Shown here one piece after another: positions 43,137 to 52,400 of a stretch of DNA of 64,000 nucleotides (position 1 is its first letter; each line of letters opens with the position of its first letter). Source of the stretch: JACVRW01 sp963734365 (GTDB lineage Bacteria; Actinomycetota; Thermoleophilia; Solirubrobacterales; Thermoleophilaceae); NCBI GenBank assembly GCA_963734365.1, contig CAVTGV010000004.1, positions 992,001 to 1,056,000 on the forward strand, read 5' to 3'. Position numbers and translations under genes: made by a program. Below the pieces are notes generated by a model. The model did no database searches, had not been told where the DNA came from, and was given only the letters and a program-made list of their open reading frames with translations.

Positions 43137-44365
43137 GGCCCAGCGAATATCCCGTCGCTCACGGCCCGTTCGCCCGACCGGTCCGAGGGCCGGCTCACCA
43201 GCTCGCCCCGGACCACCATCGCCGACGATCCGCCGCCGTCGAGGTTGAGGGCGTCACGCGCGCCGAGCGAGCGCATCACCCGGGCCGCCTCGGGCAGGGT
43301 CACGCCCGCGCTCCAGCCGGGGCGGCGCCCGTCCACGGTGACCAGCAGGAGACGTCCGTCGGCCCTCACGCCCGCGAGCGTACGCGGTTGGCGGGATGCG
43401 ACGAACGAGCCGAAGAAGCCGGGGGCCTCGAGCGGCGCGAAGCCCTCCGGCCGGGCGGCCACCGACACCCGCCCGTCGGTGAGCAGCCGGGGGCCTCCCC
43501 CGGTCACCAGCGCCTGCCCGGCGAGCGACAGCGGCCGGCCGGCCGCCCGGACCGCAAGGTCCACCTCCGGCCGGCTGCCCACCGGCAGTGCCCGCGCGAG
43601 GAACCGGGCCGCGCCAGCGTTGCCGGTCAGCCGCAGACCGCCGCGCGATACCCGCGCGCCGCTCGGCCGTCCGAGGCGTGTGACCTGCCCAGCGCGGACG
43701 GAGGCCTCGACACCCGTGGTGGGCGGCGAGCCGCCGTAGCGGGAGCTGAGCAGCACGAGCTCACTCGGGTCGGTGCACGTGAGCGCGGAGTTGGGCCGCT
43801 CGGTGGGACGGTCGCCCCCGCGGCCGCCGCACGCGGGCACGAATCCGCGCCGGCGCTCCACGCCGTCGAGGATCCGGCTGTCCGCACCCACGCGCACGCT
43901 GCCGGCGAACTCCGTGCGCGCCACGCGCGGGGCCTGGGCGGGGTCGGCGGGCACGATCAGCGCCGAGCGGCCGTCCACCGGCTCGCTCAACAGCCGCCCG
44001 CCGATCGCCAGGGCGCCCACAGGATCGCCGTCCACGGCGAAGAAGCCGCCGTTGACCCCCGCGATCGCCCGGCTGCGGCGGCCCATGGCCGTGGGGCGTT
44101 CGAGGCCGGCGACCCGGCGGTTCGACAGCACGCCGCGCACCGGCGTCGCTGCCACCGTGCGGTCGATCGAGAGGACGTTCACCCGCCACGGGCCGCCCTC
44201 GCGGGCGATCGAGGTCCAGCGCACACCCGGAGCGACGTCCACGCGCTCACGTTGCTCGTCGAGCGAGCGCGGCCCCAGCGGCAGCTCGGAGGCCGTGGCG
44301 GCCGCCGGCGCCGCCGCGGCCAGCAGGATGGCGGCGCAGGCGCTGGGCAGACGGAGCCGTGCCAT
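43133..44365 (-). CDS. Secreted phosphodiester glycosidase (NAGPA/DUF2233) family protein
   Basis: 410 residues with a signal peptide. 'AIAGVNGGFFAVDGDPVGAL' near 100 and 'DALNLDGGGSSAMVVRGELV' near 370 are the paired family motifs (NGGFF and LDGGGS). By family it removes phosphodiester-linked sugars. Coupled to the metallophosphoesterase downstream, suggesting the pair handles extracellular sugar phosphodiesters or wall polymers. Confidence 0.88.
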   Translation of the reverse strand: MARLRLPSACAAILLAAAAPAAATASELPLGPRSLDEQRERVDVAPGVRWTSIAREGGPWRVNVLSIDRTVAATPVRGVLSNRRVAGLERPTAMGRRSRAIAGVNGGFFAVDGDPVGALAIGGRLLSEPVDGRSALIVPADPAQAPRVARTEFAGSVRVGADSRILDGVERRRGFVPACGGRGGDRPTERPNSALTCTDPSELVLLSSRYGGSPPTTGVEASVRAGQVTRLGRPSGARVSRGGLRLTGNAGAARFLARALPVGSRPEVDLAVRAAGRPLSLAGQALVTGGGPRLLTDGRVSVAARPEGFAPLEAPGFFGSFVASRQPRTLAGVRADGRLLLVTVDGRRPGWSAGVTLPEAARVMRSLGARDALNLDGGGSSAMVVRGELVSRPSDRSGERAVSDGIFAGP

Positions 44366-44413
44366 CAGGGCAAGGTGACAGGACGCGAGCGCGGACGCCA
44401 GGCGGCGGGAGCG

Positions 44414-45839
44414 CTAGGCGCTCTCGGGCAGCCGCCAGCCCTGGGGGGCCGCGAGCTCCGCAGCGGCCTCCGGGCCCCAGCTGCCGCGCGGGTACGGAAG
44501 GGCCTCGGGAGGCGCTTCGAGGAGCGGTGCAGCCCGCTCCCACAGCAGCTCGACCTCGTCGGCTCGGGTGAACAGCAGGTGATCGCCGTGCATGACGTCC
44601 AGCAGGAGCCGCTCGTACGCCTCGAGCCCCACCGCGTGCAGCGCTCGCTCCACGTCCAGCTCCATCGTCGTGCGCTCGGCCACCAGAGCCGGGCCGGGGC
44701 GCTTGACCCGCAGCTCGAGCGCAATCCGCGGGTCGTCGGTGAGCTCGAGCACCAGCTCGTCGGGACGGCCGTCCGTGTCCTCGGCGGTCGGTACCAGCAC
44801 CTGAGCCGGGTCGCGAAAGCACACGGTCACCACGCGCCGGCCCTCGGCCATCGCCTTTCCCGTTCGCAGCAGGAACGGCACTCCGCGCCAGCGATCGTTG
44901 TCGAGCTCGGCGCGCAGAGCGACGAAGGTCTCGGTGCGTGAGTCGCCGGCCACGCCGTCCTCGTCGCGATACCCGTCGAACTGGCCGAACACGGCGTGCT
45001 CGGGAGCGAACGGACGCAGGTCGGAGAACGCGGCGGCCTTGGCGTCGCGCAGGGCGCCGGCGTCGAGTGCACGCGGGCGGGGCCATGGTGAGAAAGCCGA
45101 GGATCTGGCTGAGGTGGGTGACCACCATGTCGCGGAAGGCACCGGCCTCCTCGTAGAACGCACCGCGGCCCTCCAGGCCGAGCTCCTCGGGGATGTCGAT
45201 CTGCACCGAGGCCACGTGCTCACGGTTCCAGATCGGCTCGAAGACGCCGTTGGCGAAACGCAGGGCGAGGATGTCCTGCACGGGCTCCTTGCCGAGAAAG
45301 TGATCGATGCGGAAGATCGCGTCCTCGCCGAAGTTCTCGTGCAGCGTGGCGTTCAGCGCCTTCGCCGACTCGAGGTCGGAGCCGAAGGGCTTCTCCAGGA
45401 CGATCCGCGCGCGCTCGTCCGCCAGCCCGCTGTCGCCGAGCATCCCCACCATCGGCCGCATGGCCGACGGCGGCACCGACAGATAGAGCAGGGTGCGCGA
45501 ATCGTCCCCGAGCTCCTCGCGTGCCGAGCGGACGGCCTGGGCGAGCTCCTCGCCGTCATCGGCCGCGGACGTTACGAAGGAGAGGCGCCCCGACAGCTTG
45601 TTCCACGCGTCCGAGTCGAGCTCGCCGTCGGCACCCTCCTCCAGCGCCGCACGGACCTCCTCGGAGAAATCCCCCTCCGGCTCGTGGCGGCCGGATCCGA
45701 TGACCCGGAAGTCCTCCGGCATGAAGCCGGCTCGCACCAGACGGAACAGGCCCGGCAGGAGCTTGCGCCGGGCGAGATCGCCGCGGGCGCCGAACAGGAC
45801 CACGACATGCGGGTCCGGGAGTGTGGCTTGAGTGGGCAC
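44414..45839 (-). CDS. zwf: Glucose-6-phosphate dehydrogenase, split by a +1 frameshift
   Basis: The N-terminal ~250 residues (start 45839) give 'VLFGARGDLARRKLLPGLF' (NADP site) near 15 and 'RIDHFLGKEPVQDILALRFA' (substrate/catalytic motif) near 178. The frame then shifts: past 'LGFLTMAPP' the homologous sequence continues in another frame as 'RALDAGALRDAKAAAF...' down to the stop at 44414. One extra base among 45074-45077 explains it. Together they make a full ~475-residue enzyme oxidising glucose 6-phosphate to 6-phosphogluconolactone. As read, the uncorrected frame runs on to 44247 with nonsense sequence. Confidence 0.88.
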
Positions 45840-45930
45840 GAGAGGGATACGGGTGAGCGGGAGGGTCGGCTTCCCTGATCGCGCCGGGTCGCAACCTCGG
45901 TTCTAGTATGACCGACGCCCGGAGTGCCCA

Positions 45931-46308
45931 ATGTCGCAGGAGAACGTGGAGATCGTGCGCAGGTTCCTGATCGTCGAAGACTTCGACGAGGCGCTGGCGC
46001 ACGTCGATCCTGGCATCGTCTGGAACCCGGTGGAGGAATCGTCGGCGCAGGGCCCCGAGGCGGTGCGGGCCAGCACAGAACGCTGGAAGAGCGAATGGGA
46101 CGACTACGAGTTGATTCCCGAGGAGCTCGCCGACATGGGCGACCGCGTTGTCGCAACCGTCCGCTTCCGAGCGCGTGGCCGCGGAAGCGGGATCGAGGTC
46201 GACGCCTGCCTCTACGACGTCTTCACGCTCCGCGACGGCAAAATCGTGCGCATGGATCAGTTCGCGGAGCGGTCGGAGGCCCTCGAAGCCGTGAGGCTGT
46301 CGGAGTAG
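45931..46308 (+). CDS. SnoaL/NTF2-like protein
   Basis: 125 residues. Starts 'MSQENVEIVRRFL', an N-terminus that recurs in this family in soil actinobacteria. 'PGIVWNPVEESSAQGPEAV', 'FRARGRGSG' and 'YDVFTLRDGKIVRMDQF' are the cone-shaped NTF2 fold strands. Ribosome site GGAG at 45921-45924; a TAGTAT (45904-45909) could be its -10 box. Could bind or transform a small molecule; function unknown. Confidence 0.82.
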   Translation: MSQENVEIVRRFLIVEDFDEALAHVDPGIVWNPVEESSAQGPEAVRASTERWKSEWDDYELIPEELADMGDRVVATVRFRARGRGSGIEVDACLYDVFTLRDGKIVRMDQFAERSEALEAVRLSE

Positions 46309-46376
46309 CCGCTACCGAGGTGGGCCGGGTTGTTCCGTTCGCGTCGGATGGGACCGGTCGGTAGGCTCAACCGCAC

Positions 46377-47159
46377 ATGAAGGCCCTCATCATCGGCGTT
46401 GCGGCGGCCGTGGTCCTGCTGGTCGCACCTTCGACCGGCACGGCGCAGAACAAGCTCCCGGTCGGCAAGGCGCACGGGGTGAGCATCGTGAGGGAGCAGG
46501 GCGCACTCGTCGTGGTCTTCACGCAACGCGCGGCGAAGCTTTACAAGCGGATCGCGGGCAGGCTCGTTGACGTCGAGTGCACCGATTGGCAGCCTCGTGA
46601 GCGCCGGCCACGGGCGGAGACCTTCATTGGACCCCACCATCCTGGAGGGCTGGTGACGGGTGACAGCGGTGGAGTGACGATGCGCGCGCCGAAGCACCGC
46701 CGGAAGCTGGTCACGGGGGACCTCACGCGCGGCATGGACTACTGCCGGGTGTGGCTCCCGGCGCGCACGGTCGGGCGTCACGACAGGCGAGTGCGGATCG
46801 CCCGACGCCTGATCGTCTCCGTGCCGCTCACACAGAGCGGGGCGGTCCTTCTCGACGAGGAGTCGAAAGCGCGCCAGCTTCAGTTGTTGCTGATTGCTGC
46901 AGGCTTCGTGGCCGAAGATCTGGGCATAACCGGCTGGCCCAGCCACACCCAGCTGGTCGCACAGGCGGATCCCAAGAAGAGAAACCGGCTCGTCAGGCTC
47001 GCCAGCCCGGCGGACACGCCACCGGCCGGAACGATCGGCTACTTCAGCGACCGCCACGAGCACGTCGCCGTCGTGACCCTTTCCAAGTCCGGCAGGCGCC
47101 TGTTCATCGAGGGTGCCGGTGACGTGCTCACCACGAACGTCGCCGGCTACACGTTCTAA
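46377..47159 (+). CDS. Secreted protein of unknown function
   Basis: 260 residues with a signal peptide ('LIIGVAAAVVLLVAPSTGTA', cleavage near 23). The rest is basic and beta-rich: 'DVECTDWQPRERRP' near 62, 'GGVTMRAPKHRRKLVTGDL' near 98, and a helical patch 'LLDEESKARQLQLLLIAAG' near 160. Two Cys (near 65 and 122) might bridge. I recognise no family. Confidence 0.6.
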   Translation: MKALIIGVAAAVVLLVAPSTGTAQNKLPVGKAHGVSIVREQGALVVVFTQRAAKLYKRIAGRLVDVECTDWQPRERRPRAETFIGPHHPGGLVTGDSGGVTMRAPKHRRKLVTGDLTRGMDYCRVWLPARTVGRHDRRVRIARRLIVSVPLTQSGAVLLDEESKARQLQLLLIAAGFVAEDLGITGWPSHTQLVAQADPKKRNRLVRLASPADTPPAGTIGYFSDRHEHVAVVTLSKSGRRLFIEGAGDVLTTNVAGYTF

Positions 47160-47619
47160 CTAGCCACTGGCCCGACCGCGGGAGTTGCGCCAGCTGTTGG
47201 TGGCGAGCACGAGCTCGGTCGCTGTCCTGTGGCTCGCTGAGTTCAAATGGGGACGCTTCCGTTTCGGGATCGGTTCAGCAAGAGAACCTCCGCACTCCTC
47301 TGGCGGCCCCGTTCGAAGGGGGCCTGCACCTACGGGTGGATAGGGCCTGGCCCGTACGTGGTCTCTCGTCACCTGCGGTACGCAGTCGTCGCGGTGCCCT
47401 CCGGCCTGTCACATCTCTGGGGAGCCGCCTGCAGGAGCTTCTGACCCTGGCTCTGTCACTTCCCTCGGATGCCCTGTGCGTTTTGGGAGGCCCTTGCTCA
47501 CCGAGCGGCAGCGACGCACTCCGTCTCCGCTGCCTCACGCTGCCCTTCGCGCGGGACGTTGTCGCAAGCGTCGCCTACCTTTCGGCGACCTCCGGGCTGG
47601 GGTAGTTACAAGGGTTGGG

Positions 47620-47647
47620 CGAGGGCCGCGCTGATGCGCGGCCCTCG
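47620..47647. terminator. Strong hairpin, possible bidirectional terminator
   Basis: A perfect 11-bp stem (47620-47630 with 47637-47647) and a 6-base loop, in non-coding DNA between two converging transcripts. No T-run. Could also be the stem of an unidentified RNA. Confidence 0.45.
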
Positions 47648-47826
47648 CTCGTTCGGGAGAGACTGTTTGCTACCGAGTCGGGCGCCGGCTCCTCCCGATT
47701 CGCTACCGAGACCGGGCCGGGACGCTCGGCGCCCATGGGACCGCGATTGGCCGTAAACGGCGTGTACGCGGGGAGATTGCGGGGCGGTGTCCCCCTAGTC
47801 CCTCCGGGTCCCTAGCTAGGCGGGGA

Positions 47827-47874
47827 TGGGCCGGGCAGGACTCGAACCTGCGACCGATGGATTATGAGTCGGTC
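47827..47874 (-). tRNA. 3' half of a tRNA-Met-like gene (fragment, attachment-site candidate)
   Basis: On the - strand there is an anticodon loop 'ctCATaa' (47861-47867 region), a perfect T arm ('gcagg' / 'cctgc' around 'ttcgagt'), and an acceptor 3' strand 'ccggccca'. The 5' half (D arm, acceptor 5' strand) is not found upstream, so this is not a working tRNA. The sequence 5' of the loop pairs poorly with the old anticodon stem but forms a new dyad, 'gaccga'/'tcggtc' (47852-47857, 47869-47874), around the loop. Such 3' fragments are left by site-specific integration at tRNA genes. Confidence 0.6.
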
Positions 47875-47977
47875 ATGGGTTTGTGGCTGTTTGCGGGTGT
47901 GGCTATCGGGGCGGTATACAGGCATTTTGCCGCCGGAGCACCGCACTTTGGCGCGGGAGTGCCGCGCGATACGCCGC

Positions 47978-48337
47978 CTAGTCGCTCTTTAAGATCTGCG
48001 AGCTCTGGACCTCGAGCTTGTTGCTCGAGCTGATCGTTCCTTGCTTCGAGTCACCGTTGAGCAGCACCTTCGACGATCCCTTCTCGAGCAGCTCGCTCGT
48101 GGCGCTCAAGGTGACGTCCTCGCTGCCGCTGACCGGAGAACTCGGCGTAGAGGTGGTCTTCCCGCTGTAGGAGAACGTGCAGGTGGCCTCGTACGCGACC
48201 TCCTTCCCTCCCACCTTCAGGTGCGAGTACGTCTTGTACTGGACCTGGCCCGCCTGCCACTGGGCGTCGGAGCCGGGGAACGGTGAGGAGTCCGGCGTGG
48301 CGACCACGTCACCCTTGCAGCAGACGGGCTTCGACAC
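47978..48337 (-). CDS. Small PAAR-like protein, candidate spike tip
   Basis: 119 residues. Starts 'MSKPVCCKGDVVATPDSSPF', with a Cys pair; Ser/Thr/Lys-rich beta composition; 'SSKVLLNGDSKQGTISS' near 90 recalls the short repeats of PAAR-like (DUF4280/DUF4150-type) proteins that cap spike trimers. Last gene of the leftward tail operon, 9 bases after the previous stop. The tip role is inferred from size, composition and context. Confidence 0.55.
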   Translation of the reverse strand: MSKPVCCKGDVVATPDSSPFPGSDAQWQAGQVQYKTYSHLKVGGKEVAYEATCTFSYSGKTTSTPSSPVSGSEDVTLSATSELLEKGSSKVLLNGDSKQGTISSSNKLEVQSSQILKSD

Positions 48338-48346
48338 GGGTGCCTC

Positions 48347-49447
48347 CTAGCCCACGTGGGTGATCAGCGCCGCCGCGGCAACCCAGCCAGCCGCGTCACC
48401 CACCCCGGCTCCCGTCGCGGCCGCGACCTTCTTCGGGTCGGCCGCGGCCAGATCGCCCATCGTCTTGATCCCGGACGTGGACAATGCCGAACGCAGGTTG
48501 GCGGGCACCGACTCGAAGGTCTCCACCGGCGCGGCCGCGACGCTCCCATTCGAGAACCCGCCCAGCTCGGCAGCCAGGATCACGTCGGCATCCTGGGTGG
48601 TGCGCAGGGCCGCCTCCTCGCGGTCCATGACCGCCTTCAGCAGCGTCTCCGGGGATACGTACTTGCTGCCCTTCGGCAGGATGTTCAACACCTCCTCGAG
48701 CGTCCACCCGCCATCGATCTCGACGTCTCCGAAATCCTTGACGAGCTCCTCCGTCGCCACCGGCCCGCCGGCGAACACCTTGTTGAGCTTGGCGTTCTCG
48801 TTCAACACCTTCGCGAGACCGGCCACGCGCTGAACGCGCGGGTCTCCCGGCCCGTCCGGCGGGTTCACCCGCGGAATCACCACCACCCCGCGACCGGTCA
48901 TGAACGCGAGCCCCGGCTTCCCGAGCCAGTTGACCGTGCCCAGGAACTTGTTGGTGAAGTACGGGTCGTCCGGCAGCTGGACCCGCTCCGGCTCGGTGTC
49001 GTGGTCGCGGCAGCACGCCTCGAGCTTCTTCAGGTCGCCGTTGATCAGCGTGAGCTCCGTCTTGACCTCGGTCAGCATGTCGAAGACCGACGCGCGCATC
49101 GAGGCGAGGCAGTCGAACGCCCGCCTAATGTCGTCCCGTAACGCGTCGAGGTCGGTCTCGATCAGGTGGAAGCGGAGGTTGAAGCCGTCCTCGCCCGCGG
49201 TCTGCTCCGCCTGCACGAGATCCTGCCCGTCGCGCCAGTCCCTGTGCTGGAACTTGCGAGAGAAGTTCGACACGCACGTCGGGCTGGTCTTCGGAAACGA
49301 TGTCTTGAACGTGAAGCCGGGGCGGCCGACGCTGAAGCCGAGATCGGCGAGATACGCGGCCACGAGCTCGTACGCGGTCGCCTTGTCGGTGGCCTTCTCG
49401 ACGGTGGTGAGCAGGTGCTCGATGGTGTTTCCGTTGACTTTTGCCAT
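48347..49447 (-). CDS. Contractile-tail locus protein with C-terminal helix-hairpin-helix-like region
   Basis: 366 residues from the ATG at 49447, preceded by a near-perfect AAGGAGG ribosome site. N-terminal 'MAKVNGNTIEHLLTTVEKAT' region and a helical 'DALRDDIRRAFDCLASMRAS' block near 110; 'KPGLAFMTGRGVVVIPRVNPP' in part near 185; the end 'LSTSGIKTMGDLAAADPKKV' resembles a helix-hairpin-helix/DUF4332-like module. No known tail-protein match. Its place after the fibre-like gene suggests a structural or loaded protein. 16 bases from the upstream stop. Confidence 0.6.
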   Translation of the reverse strand: MAKVNGNTIEHLLTTVEKATDKATAYELVAAYLADLGFSVGRPGFTFKTSFPKTSPTCVSNFSRKFQHRDWRDGQDLVQAEQTAGEDGFNLRFHLIETDLDALRDDIRRAFDCLASMRASVFDMLTEVKTELTLINGDLKKLEACCRDHDTEPERVQLPDDPYFTNKFLGTVNWLGKPGLAFMTGRGVVVIPRVNPPDGPGDPRVQRVAGLAKVLNENAKLNKVFAGGPVATEELVKDFGDVEIDGGWTLEEVLNILPKGSKYVSPETLLKAVMDREEAALRTTQDADVILAAELGGFSNGSVAAAPVETFESVPANLRSALSTSGIKTMGDLAAADPKKVAAATGAGVGDAAGWVAAAALITHVG

Positions 49448-49463
49448 GACGTCCTCCTTGGCT

Positions 49464-52400
49464 TCAGGTCTCCTCGTCAAGCGTCACGCTCGACAGCCCG
49501 CGCTGCCGGATGCGGCGGAACGCCCGGAACGTCCGCGAGATCGCGGGGTCGAGCGGGGCCGTGGTCTGGTCGATCTTCAGGTCCACGTGCTGCTGGCGGA
49601 TGGACCAGGTGTTCACGCGCACGCCCGCCGGATACGCGTGGCCCAACAGGTTCATCAGCCACTCGTACTGCTCGAAGGTGAGCAGGGCACCCGCGGGCAG
49701 CTTGACGCGGAACTCGTACGGCTCCGTTCCGTCCCGACGCGCGTAGCCGACGCAGACCAGCGCGCACAGCCCCGGCTCCGAGGGCGCGTACTCGGTCTTC
49801 GCGCCGCTCGCGCGGATCGCGCCCGGCGCGCCCTCGATGGGCACGACGTACCAGCGGAAGCCGGTGCTGGGCGCCTCGTAGAGGTTGGTCCCGGCCGCGG
49901 GGAGCGGCTCCGTACCCACCACGAGCACCACGTCGTTCCCAGTCGTCACCAGCGGAAGCAGTGAGGTCAGCTGTTCGTTCGCGAGCAGCCCGGCAATGCC
50001 GCGGAGGATCCCCTCGGCGGCGGCGGTATTCGAGACGATCGCCTGCGACTGGGTCGGGTCCAGCCGGATGGCAGCCACCTGTTCGGGCTCGATGGCGAGC
50101 AACTTGGGTACCAGCGCCTGCGGATCGGTCACGGTCGGGAGGTCCGCCTTCGCGAATGCCACCAGCGGCGGGTCGGCCGTCGCGTGGGGCGCCGCCTGCT
50201 GCCACGCCTGACCGGTCTGGCTACGGGTCAGCACGGTCCACGCGGGCTCGCCGAGACCGGTCCATGCGCTCAGGGCATTCGCGAGCCCGTCGGCGAGCAC
50301 CGCGTTCGTACCGGGGTCGCCGGGCGCGTGGTAGCGCGCCACCAGCTCGTAGCCGGGGCTCCGCGGGAACGTGTTGGAGTCGCGGAGCAGCGATACCTCG
50401 CCCTTGTCGGAGGTCCGCCAGATCGACACGTGGCCGGTCACGCGCTCGTACACGAGTACGTCGCTGTTCGACCCGTCGCTGAAGTGCCCCGACACGAACT
50501 GGCTCGCGGTCCGCGGCCACTTGCGGTGTCGGCCGAGGAGCGCGAAGTCCCCGTCGCGCAGCTCCGCCAGGCCGCTGCCCTGGTCGAAGAACGCGACGCC
50601 CTCCCCCAGGGCCGGTCCGAAGTCTCCCGAGAACACGTGCGTCCAGGAGCCCAGGTCGTGGTGGACGTGCCCGCGCAGGACCAGGTCGCCCGCGCCCGTC
50701 TGCTCGTAGAACGCGCCCTCCTCCCGGAGCCGGTCGTAGAAGAACAGCTCACCGCTCCCCTGAGCGTTCGTGATGGCGGCTATGTGCGTCCAGCCGGGAC
50801 GCCACTTCTGCTTCTTCGTGTGCTCCACCAGCTTCAGCTGGCCGCTGGCGAGTGTCTGGACGTCGTAGATTATGAGGTCGCCCGACCGCCGGTCGTACAG
50901 AACCACCCGCGCCAGATAGACGTCGAGCCCTCCCACTGGAAGCGGCGCCACGTCGGTCCACCTGGACCCCACGTTCGTCTTCGTCACGACGGGTGTGGGC
51001 ATGACCCCCTGTTGCGTCACACCGTGGATGCGCAGCGTCTCCGTGCTCGCGTCGTAGACGAGCATCGCGTCCTGGTAGTCCGCGATGAAGGCACCCATGG
51101 CGATGTGCGTGATCGTCGGCTGCCAGGTCGTGTCGCGCGTCCTGCCCGTGAGCGTGCCGTCGCCCTCCGTGCTCCACAGCTGACCCGCGTGCGCCTCGCG
51201 CTCGTACGAGACGACCACATCGAAGTCATTCCTCCCAGGAAAGCCGGCGGCGAGCTCGGTCCAGCCGCCGACAGGAAGGGCCGGCTGCGGCGCACGCTCC
51301 TCGATCACGATCCCGTGGACCGGGAAGTGGGAGAGATGGGTGACCGGCCAGGGCGCGTTCGCCTGCGACGGCAGCCGGTGCACGGTCCGCAGGCCGCAGG
51401 GCTCGAACAGCCATAGCCCGTCGGGGTCCGCCGCCGCCGTGGCCGGCTGCATGGTCTTCAGGAGGCCCTGGATCTCCTTCTTCACGCGCGGGTCGTTCGG
51501 GTCCGGGTTCGCGATCTGGCCGAACTCGGGATCGGCGGCCATGAGCGCGGCGTGCTGCGTGCGCATCGCCGCGAGCTCGGCCCCCGTCAGGCGCTTCACG
51601 TCGGCGCCCAGCCCGAGCTCGTAGCGGCTGCCGCGGTCACCGCGCTGGGTGCGGAACGCGGGCAGCGGCACGGGGCCGCCCAGCGCCTTGATGCAGCGCG
51701 CCGCCCGGATCAGCGCCTCAGACAGCCCGACCGCGAGCGCCGGCTCGGCCCCGGCCTCGAGGCTCGAGAACGTGAACAGCGAGCGCAGCTCCTTCCGGAG
51801 CCGCTGCTCGTGGTCGTAGCGCTCCTCCCGGCCCCCCTTGCCGCGCGGCAGGTAGCGCGCCTCGTGCACCGCGTCCGCCTGAGCCGTCTGCCGCGGCCAG
51901 ATCAGGTGCACCGCGCGCACGAACTCGAGGAAGTTGTCGCGGTACTTCGAGTCGCCGGCCGCGACCAGGTGGATGCCGATCGCCAGCTCGTCCGGCTGCT
52001 CGTCCACGCTGAAGCGCTTCGTGTAGGGACCGCGCTTGGCCACCGGCACCTTCTCGGCCAGCTTCCCGATCGCACCGGCATTCGGGCTGGTGTCCGCACC
52101 CGGCCCGTTCAACAGGTCGCGGATCTCCCCGGGCACTCTGAGGAACGAGCGGCGATAGAGCCGGACCCTGCGCCGGTAGTCGTCGTCGGGCTCGCGCTTC
52201 GCACTCGACACCAGCGCCCCGAACTTGTACTCGAGCCGATCCGCGAAGCGCGGCACGGCCACCTCCGCGCCGAGCTTGTCGAGCGCGTCGTCGCGCGCGC
52301 GGCCGAGCAGGCGCATCGCGGCCAGCTCGCGCCCCAGCCGTCTGACGCGCGGCTTCTCCGAGCCGAGCAGCAGAAGCGTCTTGGCGGTGACTCCCTCCGC

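Larger units (their letters stand above)
47160..47977. other. 818-base non-coding region before the contractile-tail operon
   Basis: No frame has a recognisable family or convincing ribosome site; the 65-119 codon frames here overlap each other and look like chance in GC-rich DNA. It contains the hairpin at 47620-47647, a short direct repeat 'gctaccgag' (near 47680 and 47702), and the tRNA fragment at 47827-47874. It lies past the 3' end of the leftward operon and after the rightward secreted-protein gene, so terminators for both are expected here. Confidence 0.55.

Noticed and set aside
47336..47605. An 89-codon frame in the non-coding region
   Set aside because: No ribosome site, no motif, and several other frames are open over the same stretch, as expected by chance at this GC content.
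47827..47874. An intact tRNA-Met gene
   Set aside because: The D arm and the acceptor 5' strand are absent upstream, and the anticodon stem has two mismatches.
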